A DNA stretch of 64,000 nt, from positions 15,073,589-15,137,588 of the forward strand of contig CM020619.1 in NCBI GenBank assembly GCA_009829735.1. The letters run 5' to 3'. The position numbers and the translations under genes were made by a program. This DNA comes from Pyropia yezoensis. Its lineage: Eukaryota; Rhodophyta; Bangiophyceae; Bangiales; Bangiaceae. Within the stretch, counting starts at the first letter, position 1. Each line of letters begins with the position of its first letter. The notes under the pieces are model-generated. The model was not told where the DNA came from. It did not search any database and worked only from the letters and a program-made list of their open reading frames with translations. Below are positions 21,094-30,578 of this stretch, in pieces.

Positions 21094-23561
21094 TCATCTT
21101 GTTTTGTCGTGGGGGGATTGCCCCACAACAGGGATAGAGTGTGTGCAACTTGCACTTCTTCCGGTTCCCCCGACACGGGAGGCAGCCCTTGCGCACCGCC
21201 CCAACTTGGGTGCCGTGTCTGCGAGTGGTTTTCGCCCCAGCGTAGACGCGTGCACTTCCATACTCCACCGGTCGGCAATCTCACGACGGTCAACCGCCTG
21301 AGTTACCTCAGTGCATAGCTCCAGTAGAGTGCTGCGACCAGCCCCCACTGCCTCCAGGGCTAGCTGGATGCGGTCCAACACCCCACCGAAACAGCGCGCG
21401 GTACCAACCAGCGCAGCACCTGGGGGGACATCCCCCCAGCTAACCGAGAGATCCTCCCGCAGCTCGCGGGTAATGAGGGCGTCAACGCACTCATACCATA
21501 GACGGGGACCCCCGTCCGGCATGACAGAGGCAGAGGGAGGTACCGGCGCGGCCAGAGGAGCCACAGGAGCCGATACGGCTACCACCGGAGCCGGTGGCAC
21601 CCGGTACGGGGCACGGTAAGACCCCATTGAAGGGGCCATACAGTAAGCCCGGCGGGACTCCCCCTGACGACGGGACGCCTCACGCTCCCCGCCCGTAGAG
21701 TCACACTCAACAGGACGACGACTAGCCCCCACCGGTATCGGACAACCGAACCACAGGGCTATGACCTGAAGGGGGTCATGGATAAGCATGGGAAAACACA
21801 GGTCAGGGACAGCCTCGATGGACGCCCACCCACGGTAGACATGCTCACCCGGCTGAGTATGCCGGATGCGTAAAGAGTGACGGGGCAAGGGGACAGCCCC
21901 AGCCGGCGGATCCCGATTCGGGGGTAGGTTCAAAACCTCTGCCCAGTTCACGGCATCGTGTAGAGCCAAGAGGGCCTCAAACTCAGGGGGCAACCCCGTC
22001 TTGGCAGCGATGGCGTCAACGCCCAGCTCCCACATGTGCCGACGGACACCCGTCGGAAGATGAAACAGCCGACCCTGACGACGAACGGACAACAGGAAGG
22101 AAGAAGCCTGCCCGAGGGTGACCTCCAGGGTGAAGGTCCCCTGCAACGGGTGGACGGACCGAGAGGCCAATACGCTACCGAAATATCGGAGGCACGAGCC
22201 GGTTTCAGACCGAAAGGCCGGGGCGGGATCCCACCCCTCCTGCCATGAGGCCGGGCGCACTAGAGCGTACACCGGCGCGTGACCGTTACCGGTCTGCAAC
22301 ACACACGTTATGTCGGTGCAGAACGCATCCGCCATGAAACCATGGTTTCGACGCCAGCTCGACGCCGACGTCAGCCCAGCCATGGGCGGGAAGGGCGCCG
22401 TCAACGACAAATACGGGGATACCCCCGGTAAGTACTCAAAGCCAGGATACCTGTTGGTACCGGGCACGGTCTGCCCGAACGCAACGGGGGTCACCGAAGC
22501 CGCAACCCCCCGAGCACTAGCCGGGTAGTCAACGTCCCGCGGCAACGCGGGAGCAACCAAGTCGCATACCCCGAATTAGGGGTTGAGGAAGACCTCACCT
22601 GGCCCGACCCGGGTGCGCCAGAGTTGGGCATGCCGGTCGTCCGGCTGACTCAGTACCCAATGATGCTCGACCCGGACCGCATTCGGCTGGTTGACCAGCC
22701 GCGCCAACTCCCGCTCCCAGAACGGGTCCAGCTTGACGCGGCGGAAGGAACCTCCACGGTGGCTCGGCGGGTGGAAGTCCACCCGCGTCCGGCCAGCAGA
22801 GTCCATGGGCTCTTGAATGGTCAGGCCACGGACCCGAGCCACCAAGTCGGAGACCGACATAGGGGGGTGTCCACCACCGAGACGACGCCACCACCCAGCG
22901 GGGCAACCCGGGCCAGCCCTGGAAGGATCGCCGGCGCCGGCGGAAGCCCAACCGGCAGATGTGTCGGCACCGCAGGCGCGCGGGGCCGAGGAGGAAGAAG
23001 AAGGGCGGGCACCCGCCCGGAGTAGCTCCCGGTGTCCACCGCCATCGGGGAAGGCACTTCTTGACCGACAACAGCCCGCGGCACCGCGGGTAGTACACCA
23101 CCTCCGACCCGATCCGACAATGTCACGCCGGCGACGGAAGGAGGAGGCACTTCCACCGCTCCCGCGGCCGGAGCACCGGCCGGGCGGGCACCCGCACCAG
23201 CTTGACCCGTCGCACCGGGCGGGGCGCCGCCACGACCACCAACGTGAGCGGCTGCACCATCTTGGCGAAAAGCCGAGCCGGCACCGGCGCCAGGACCCAT
23301 CCAGGCAGCCGGAGGAGTAGGAAGAGGCGCCGACACACGCGTTTGACCGCCCCCCGAAGGTGCCGTTGTGCCGCTGCACACCGACGACTGCCCGCCCGTC
23401 AGACCAGCCGCCGACACGCGGACGGTTACGTTGTCGTCGTCGTCCTCCGACGCGCTCGCCAGGAAGTACTCGGCGGCAGTAGGAGCGACGGGCGCGTCGT
23501 CCTCCATCTCCTCCTTAAGCAGGAGTTCGTCCGTGCCCCTGGGCACCTGGGGGTCGGACAT
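21094..23561 (-). pseudogene. Antisense open frame between Gypsy pol and the polypurine tract
   Basis: The reading starts at an ATG at 23561 (MSDPQVPRGTDELLLKEEME, acidic), is Gly/Pro/Ala-rich, shifts frame near 22860, meets a TAA at 22576-22578 in the new frame, then continues in that same frame to 21094. Protein-like segments after the shift include PPMSVSDLVARVRGLTIQ and WERELARLVNQPNAV; after the stop, VNWAEVLNLPPNRDP and ISSW-like Trp-rich stretches. I recognise no CCHC knuckle or enzyme motif, so gag identity is unproven. Position and orientation match the antisense extra ORFs known from some large plant Gypsy elements. It may instead be a relic of a second, inverted element. Confidence 0.4.
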
Positions 23562-24130
23562 AGTGAATCCGGGGCGGCAGGGGTCCCCCGTGCCAACAAG
23601 CCGCAGCCGGCTCTACCCGGTACGGTGGGAGAACAGGGACGAGCCAGGGAAGCGCGGGCACCCGCGCTTATGACCACAAAGCCCGGCGCACGCGATACGG
23701 AAACGCGGGACGGCCCGCGCCCACAGAGCTACGAGGACGCTCCACCCAGGCACCTAGGCCATTGCCACGCCCCCCACACGGGGTAATCAAGGGGGGGTCA
23801 CCCGGCAACCGCCCCCGCGAAGCGCGGGCAGTCCACGCCCCCCCTCACTCGTCCACACGAGAGGGGCTCCCGTACCACCAGACGCCTGGTGGCGGATCTG
23901 CTTGCACCACTCCCCAGAAGAGGGGGTCGTGACATAAAACCCGCATCGGGAATTCAACGGTCCGGAAAACGGATCGTTTGACGCCACACAGAGGGGGGCA
24001 CCCCCCTCAATCAACCCCGAAAAGGGGTGTCTGCCGCGACAGTGCGCGAAGCCCCACCCGACTGGTAAACGGTCGCGCGACTCACATTCGGAAAGCCGAA
24101 TGCAAATCGACCCGAGGACGGGCCGAATCT
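23562..24130. other. Retroelement-internal non-coding stretch
   Basis: Between the antisense frame and the polypurine tract. It has several GGGGGG/CCCCCC runs and short open frames only. It may contain the promoter of the antisense frame. Nothing else is identifiable. Confidence 0.35.
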
Positions 24131-24143
24131 AAGGGGGGGATAT
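24131..24143 (+). promoter_or_regulatory. Candidate polypurine tract and LTR junction
   Basis: AAGGGGGGGA followed by TATGTAGCAATATGG. A purine run directly before a TG-starting sequence is the usual plus-strand primer site at a 3' LTR. It is on the same strand as pol. Confidence 0.5.
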
Positions 24144-24435
24144 GTAGCAATATGGATGAACGTACTGTGACCTTAATGTAGGGGGACTACTTCTATCCCT
24201 TAACTGTTAATTTGGGAGTCCGTATTGGTCACGGTATCTGCGAGTGACGTATGACCAGAGGGACTTGCATCTTGGGGTGGAGGGTAGTTAGAGGTGTCTC
24301 CGAGGGTTTATAGCGAGGGGGCCGGCGGCGAATCCACCGCCGGCCATGGTAGAAAAACAAACCCCTCCCATTTGGGCTCCCATCTTGGTCCCGTGGCTTG
24401 CGCTCCAAGGCCAGCAACCTTGGCCTCCCGCTGAC
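24143..24435 (+). repeat. Candidate LTR (boundaries uncertain)
   Basis: Starts TGTAGCAATATGG after the purine tract. Around 24430-24450 the sequence TTGGTGCCGATCCC could be a tRNA primer-binding site, since TGG pairs with a tRNA CCA end; if so the LTR is about 290-300 bp. No second LTR copy was found in the window, so this stays tentative. Confidence 0.35.
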
Positions 24436-25365
24436 GTTGGTGCCGATCCCCCTTGGTGAGTGTTCCCTGAGAGTGGACGTGCGACGGTTTCCTATTGTGC
24501 TACAATCCCCAGCATCGGGTTACCTCATGCCAACTCATCTGGAGGAGTCTCGACGTGCGGCAGCGCAGCGCAAGGCAGCCTCAGGGGGCTATCCCGCCAG
24601 AGCCCCGGTCGGCGCACCGGGACCCGCACCAGGCAGGCAGCAGTTACATGAAGGAGTACTGGCTATTTAGGAGGAATCCCCTCAGCCAGATGCCACTGAT
24701 GACGCTACCCAGCCAAATGCGGGAAACGAGCAAGAGGAAGAGTGAGACGGGGTTGCTCGGGCAACCCAAGCGTACCACCGCGTACGGCCGCGGGGAAAGC
24801 CTCGCGGAGAGCGCGACTGAGCCGGCGCCGCATCGATCCCCGAGCACACCTTCATACCCTCACGACACGGAGTCAGGGAAACAATGAACAACCCCCAAGG
24901 ACACGGCGAAGAAAGGACGGGAAGCCCCGGAACCTGGATCCAGCCAAGGGCTCTGTCAGGACGCCCGAGTTACACCGGATAACGGGGTTGGCCACGCACT
25001 GTTCACCTTGGAAAACTTCAAGGATTCAGCCACACTGTGGGTTGACCCCCAGTCGACGCGATCGTACTACCCCGTATGATCGTACTACCCCGTACTGGAT
25101 ACGGGGGCGGAACCGAATCTTATCCGAAAGGATACCCTCCGGGACACGTGGCTCCCACGAGTCAGAGTGACACGGGGACCCACGATCAAGGACGCGAACG
25201 GTCGGCTCATCCGCACCACCGCAGCGATACCGCTGCAGGTAATGTATCACTATAAGGGACCTCACTACGGAGGTTAACTTCCTGGTGCGTAAGACTCTAT
25301 CGGTACCATGCATACTCGGGTGTTCCTTCATCAACGTTCACGTAGATGTGATCCGGCCTGGGCGG
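24398..25365 (+). pseudogene. Decayed Gypsy gag/protease remnant with a retropepsin motif
   Basis: A Pro/Gln/Glu-rich gag-like frame with several stops precedes a recognisable retroviral-type aspartic protease. The catalytic motif is YYPVLDTGAEPNLIRKDTL (about 25083-25139), followed by a flap-like strand IRTTAAIPLQV, then after a frameshift near 25268 the C-terminal signature LSVPCILGCSFI (about 25300). The family normally has this DTGA...ILG layout. An 18-bp tandem duplication sits immediately before the catalytic motif. The protease lies downstream of a candidate LTR while pol lies upstream of it, so the order is permuted relative to a normal element. Confidence 0.72.
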
Positions 25366-27471
25366 AGGGCTCCCAGCGTTGGTTATGCATACGCACCCCT
25401 CTGGTGCTCTCGATACCCTGAGTGTCTTCCACGTCGAAAAAAGTACTCGATGTCGCCTACCGTGCTCGCAAGGCGGGCCTCCGGCTTAGCACACCGCCTT
25501 GCTGGATGCCACAAAGATGGGGGGGGGCGGGGGGGGGGGCGGATTTTCAAAAGTGCTCTTCACCTGCGCACCCCTTCCGGCTGACCGAAGAGAAATCCAT
25601 CATACAGGTCTTCTGGCGGATGTGTGGAGGACGAGCAGATCGAGCAGTCCAGCACAGGGTGCCGGTGATGGGACAAGAGACAAACATTGACAGAAATTGC
25701 ATCATTGCCGACGCTCATTCGACGGAATATCGCGTGAAAGATAGTGCACTGTACTAGTTCTCCGTGTCTGTTGCCTGGTGGTATTCGCTCTTCCTGAGGA
25801 CAATAACCTGGTCTAAATGCCGGTTAGTTGGACCAGGCAACACACATTGCTGGCTAGGAAACGCTCGGGAAACCCTCCGAATAAGTCAGGCAATCGATGA
25901 AGGAGTACCGTATAGAGTGCAAAAAAGCACGCCATCGTGCATGGCCCACGACGATGAGGCGAAACACCTCGTATTCTGGCCTCAGGAGCATCCCTGACGT
26001 CCGAATGCGGCATCGATGACAGATTCGATGACTCCTGGTGCGATTGCATGGAACTTCACGCATGCGCTCCCAAGAAACGCGCGGACACGACGCCGGGCTC
26101 TCCGAACGCGGCGGGACGCGCATAGATCCGACAACCGCGCGTTCCGGGCTCGGGCATTCGTCAGGTTCAGATCCGGCGAGATGTTGGAGGCGAAGCGGTG
26201 GGAGTGTCCAGCTTGCGTCAGGATGAGAGTAGATCAATGGATAGGATGACTTGCAAGCACCTCTCTTCGCCATGGGCTTGACTTAAAGGTGTATCTCATG
26301 CAATAAGGCCCATGAGCAACACCAATCTTTGCGCCAGCAGAAGTGTATGAAGACGTCATCAACGAGGGGCGTCCGTCACACCAAAAGAAAGAGCATCTCA
26401 AGGGCATCACAGCTGGTGCACTGCCTTTTCTTTTTTGATGTGTTCTCCGTCCTGGAGGGCGACATCAAGACGTCGACTGGAGCGTTCTGCACGAGTTTTC
26501 TGCCCGTTCGTCGCTGCCGGGTTTTTGAGTATCAGACTTGCAACGTGGCGAGGTTGGCAAAAAGGCGCAATAGACATGCACGAAGACTGGAACCAGTGGC
26601 TGGATGAAAAAAAAACAGCTCGTACGTCCTTCAACGGACCTCCCCGCATGCTGAAGCGCCGTCCGTTGCGTGATCCGATACGAGTAAGATTTCATGAAAT
26701 TGCATTGAAGGGGGCCACCTTTGACTGTACGTCCCCCTCAGGGCGCACTGGGCGTCCCTGAGTGCTGACAGAACGTTGATCCGCATGAAATGTTTTTCAA
26801 CTCAAAGTTTGGGCGTACGCTTACGAGAGCTCCAGCATGTGCGCTTCACAGGCCTGCCATTCGACCCTGTACATCGAGCTCGGCAACATTCTCGCTCGGC
26901 TTTTTCATACTGCCACCACGGGAGGGTCATCCTGACGCCGTGTGCCAAGTCTTAGGCCCATCCGAGAACCTGTCGTTGCCGCAAAGCAACAGTACCACGC
27001 GCCTAATAGCATGAGATATACCTTTAGATCAGACTAACTTTAGTACGGTTGAACTTCATCTTAGTACGTGTAGTACTGAGAAAGCGTTTCCTGAGATTTC
27101 AACTACCGTTTCCTGGCCAGGATAACTGGCTGATGAATGTTGGAGTTGGGGGAGCTCTCGGTGAAACAAGTGAGTAGCCCTCGGCGTTTCATCGCATCGT
27201 CTGCTGTACTACGCCCGACTACGTAGTCGCCGACCGTCTCCCGCGCCGTTGGCGCCCCCGCGTTCCGCGCCTTCCCTCAACGTGCAAGCTACGTCTGCCG
27301 CAGTAGCTTCTGCGTCCTCCGAAAGCCCTCCCTCGCTCGGTCTTGCCCCCGATTTTGCTGTATCTCCTTCGACGTCGACGCTTTCCCCCCCCGCTCTCCC
27401 CCTCCCCCACCACCCTCCCCCCGCCTCCCCTCTTTGTCGTTCCCCCCTCCCCCCCCCCGCTCTGCCCCGCC
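25366..27471. other. AT-richer transposon-like relics, no confident gene
   Basis: Short open frames on both strands; none shows a domain I can name. A G-rich stretch is at 25515-25542. The lower GC resembles the neighbouring Gypsy sequences and contrasts with the next host gene, so it is probably degraded mobile DNA. The end (from about 27240) is CT-rich and is likely leader/promoter of the uS14 gene. Confidence 0.4.
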
Positions 27472-27765
27472 ATGGGCAAAGTCGCCATGGACATGGCCCG
27501 CCGCGCCGCCGTCGCAGCTGCCGAGCCGACGCGCGTGGCGCTCCGCGCCATCATTGGCAACGTCAGCCTTCCGCCCCCCATCCGGTCGGCGGCGGTGGCG
27601 CAGCTGGCGGGCATGTCCCCCAACACCTCTGCCGTGCGGGTGCGGAACCGGTGCATCGCGTCGGGGCGGCCGCGGGCGGTCCTTCGCGACATGGGGCTGT
27701 CGCGCATTGAGTTTCGGCTTGCCGCCCTCAACGGCGACCTCCCGGGGGTCATGAAGAAGCGGTGA
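27472..27765 (+). CDS. MRPS14: Mitochondrial small-subunit ribosomal protein uS14
   Basis: 97 aa with no intron. The family core is clear: VRVRNRCIASGRPRAV, then DMGLSRIEFRLAALNGDLPGV near the C-terminus. It lacks the zinc-binding CxxC of the archaeal/eukaryotic cytosolic form, and its length fits bacterial/organellar uS14, which binds 16S-type rRNA in the head of the small subunit. A mitochondrial role is inferred from the MRPS14-like sequence; a plastid copy would normally be plastid-encoded. The ATG is directly preceded by a C-rich leader (10-nt C run ending 14 nt upstream). Confidence 0.88.
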   Translation: MGKVAMDMARRAAVAAAEPTRVALRAIIGNVSLPPPIRSAAVAQLAGMSPNTSAVRVRNRCIASGRPRAVLRDMGLSRIEFRLAALNGDLPGVMKKR

Positions 27766-28886
27766 GCGGTGGGGGGGGGGGGTTGGAACGCAAGCCGCCG
27801 GCGGCGGGGCGGCGCGCCTCGTTATGCGCCAGAGGGCACCACTGTGGGGTTGGCGCACGGGTACGGGGTTTGGCGCCGCGGTGATGGGGTGCTGAGTGTG
27901 GGGCCTGGGGAGACAGGGATGGACGTTGGGGTGGGCAGAGCGCGGAGGGTAGCGGTGGGGGAGACTGGAGAGGGTGGCGCGGGAGGGGTGATCGGTGGAG
28001 TGATGATTGCGCCGCCGACCGGTGGCGCCGTGCGCCGCGGACTTTGAGGCCGGGCAGGCCGCGGGTGGGAGGGGTCTAGTCGGCATGACTGCCGTGAGAG
28101 GCCCACGAGCGGGCTCGCGTGGGGGTAGGGAGGGTGGGTGGCTGGTGTGTGGGCGGGAGAGCCGGTGAGGGCGCTCGTTCTTGGTGCTTTTCTCTCTTGG
28201 TTTTTTTTTGCCATCTCACCGGGTCTTCGTGGCCTGGAGGCGTGCCGGGACGGGGGGGGTTTTGGCGCGTGGGCATGGCCGCCTGCAGCAAGCGAGAGCC
28301 CGGGCCGGTGGGAACGGCCGGGGCAACCGTAACCGCCGCTGCGGCCAACCCGCCGGCAGCGTGCCTACCTCGCGGGGCGCGGCGCCGGTGCGCGGGGTCG
28401 CCGGCGGGCGGGCGACCCCGGCAAGCCATCCACACGACGCCACCACCACCGTCGCCCCCCCTCCCCCCACCCCCAGCCTTCGCTGGGGCGCGCAGGGGTG
28501 GGTTGCCATGCACCCCGGGTGCGGCTTTCGCCGCCGCCCCCACCGCAGCGACGGGGGGGACGGGCGGCGGCGCACCCGCCGCGCGCCGCGGCGTGGCGCA
28601 CCATGGCGCGCGGCACGCACGGGCTGCAGCAAGCCCAGCGCCGCCGCCCTCGTCACCGCCACGGCCACCGAGACGGCCACTGCCGCCACCGCCGCCACAC
28701 CGCCGCCACCGCCGCCGTCGCCGCCCCTGCCGGCCAAGCTGGGTCCCCGCCCCCCCCCCCCCCCCCCCCCCCCACCCGCCCTGTGCCTTGGCCCCCCTCC
28801 CCCCCCGCCCACCACCGGCCCAAGCCCTTTCTACGCTCCCCCCTTCCCCACTCCCCCGCCCCCACCTCCTCTCTCGGGGGCCCCTC
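27766..28886. other. Convergent intergenic region with a 24-nt poly-C tract
   Basis: Lies between the stops of uS14 (+) and RRP42 (-). Long Pro/Arg/Gly-rich open frames on both strands are compositional and overlap each other. A run of C spans 28750-28773. Nothing supports a gene. Confidence 0.45.
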
Positions 28887-29946
28887 TCAGCCTGCAAAAA
28901 ACCCCACCGGCGGCGGCAGCCGGCCCGTCTGCGCGGCGGCCACCTCCCGCTCGAGTAGCGCGTCGACGCGGCCGAGGACCCCCCCCCCACCCGCGCCGCG
29001 AGCGCCACCGCCGCGGCGACGCCGCCGCCGCCCAGGGCGCCCCGCGCCTCGACGCCGCCGCCGAGCGTCACGGCCACCGCCGCGTCGTCGTCACGGTCGT
29101 CGTCGTCCCCATCAACAGTGGCCTGGTGCTCCATGGCATCGTCCGCCGCGGCTGGCCCGGCAGCGCCGTCGGCACGGCAGACGCCCACGACGACGGTGCC
29201 CCCCCCGACGGCCTCCTCCTCGGCCGACGCGTCAACGACGAGCCCCCCCCGGGGGTCGCCGCCCCCGCCCCCCCCCCCCCCACCCCCTCCCCCACCCACG
29301 TGACGGATACGGCGATGGGGCAGGCCGCCACCACCCCCCAGTCCTCCACCCACACTTCCTCCCCGTCCACCACCTCCACCGCTTCCGGGTCATCCGCCTC
29401 GCCCGGCAGCACCTCCACCCCCGCCACCACCGCCGTCCGCAGCGCCGCCCGCACCGCCAGCGACAGCACGTCCAGCGTGGACCCTCCCGGCCGGAGGACA
29501 ACCGCGTCCACCGACAGCACCCACGTGGCAGACGTGCCGACGCGCGCCGCCGCGCCCAGCGGCCCCGCCACCGCCGGCGCGTACAGGCGGGTGAGGGCCG
29601 CGGCGGCGGCCGCACCCGCCGCGCCGGTCCCACCGCCACCGCCGACGCCACCACCACCACCACCACCGTCGGCGGCTGTCGCCGCGGCGGCCCCCGCGCT
29701 GGGCACCACCCCCACACTAAACGTGAGGGCGGGGGCGGGGACGGGGGAGAGGGAGGCCGTGACGCCGACGAGCACGTCCGCGCCGCCCGCGACGGTGGCG
29801 CGGGCAGAGCCCGCGGCGGTGGGCAGCAGCGCCGTCTCAATGGTCAGCGGCCGCCGGCCCGCCGGCGGGCGCCCGTCGACGCGGATGCCGAGCGCGGCGC
29901 CGGCAATGTGGTAGGCCACCTCGGTGGGGGATAGGGGCGTCGACAT
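28887..29946 (-). CDS. RRP42: Exosome core subunit RRP42 (EXOSC7), frame broken at two poly-G tracts
   Basis: The N-terminal frame starts at 29946 (MSTPLSPTEVAYHIAGA) and shows the RNase PH fold: RVDGRPPAGRRPLTIET, TAAGSARATVAGGADVLVG, WVLSVDAVVL and LSLAVRAALRTAVV. The rest continues in a second frame after a C run (plus strand 29268-29281) with LVVDASAEEEA, which aligns to VVDATxEEE of the family. It ends in a third frame after another C run (28979-28988) with LGRVDALLEREVAAA and a stop at 28887. About 350 aa overall; the human protein is 291 aa and extra length is Gly insertions. RRP42 is a structural ring subunit of the RNA exosome. The breaks coincide exactly with homopolymers, so indel error is more likely than gene death. 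Confidence 0.82.
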
Positions 29947-30578
29947 GGTGTACCGCAGAGAGGTGGAAGGTAGGAAGAAGAGGGACAGGGAAGAGGGAGG
30001 GAAGAGAGGGGGCGGAGGACGGAGAAGGGAGGGCGAAACAAGGCAAAGGAAGCGACGGGACGGGAAGAGGACGAACCCGCAGCAGCCACCACGCGGCGGA
30101 GGCGGTCCTCAAGCCGCCGCCCGTAACGCCGCTGCCATTGATTCCGTCGCGGCGGCGCGCCAACAGCTTTTCAGTCGTGGACCGCCTCTTTTCGTTGTTT
30201 TCATTTCTCTTTCCCGTTGGTGGGCGGCGGTGGGCGCCGTCGGCGCCGCCGCCGGCCGCGCAGTTGGTGGCGGCAGCCAAAGCGCACAGTCTCCCCCCCA
30301 ACCCCTCCCTCCCTCCCCCTACATACCTCCCCCGCACTGCGGCAGTGACGTCGTTCCCCTGCCCACGGCCCCGCCGCTCTGGCCAGGCGTCTGTCACCGC
30401 CCCCCTCCTTTCTCCCCATTCCCCCTTGCCCCTCCCTCCTTCACCCTGTCCTTTCCCTTGCTGCCCCGACGCCCCCCCTCGCCCTCGCGCTTTTCCCCCT
30501 TTGCCTACCCACCCGTCCCACCCCCCCCCCCCCCCCCCCCCCGCTCCCCCCCCCCCCCCCGCCCTCCCGCGCGGCACC
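29947..30578. promoter_or_regulatory. Shared divergent promoter region of RRP42 and TSR1
   Basis: 632 bp separate two start codons that point away from each other. The TSR1-proximal part is a long CT/C-rich leader with C runs at 30521-30542 and 30546-30560, just upstream of the TSR1 ATG. No TATA box is evident. Co-regulation of an rRNA-processing exosome subunit and a 40S maturation factor would be sensible but is inference. Confidence 0.5.

Noticed and set aside
25366..27471. Several 80-140-codon frames as genes
   Set aside because: No motif, overlapping strands, and surrounding decay; insufficient support.
28181..29934. Plus-strand open frames of 478-577 codons
   Set aside because: They cover RRP42 antisense and consist of Pro/Arg/His/Thr runs; the minus strand carries recognisable exosome motifs.
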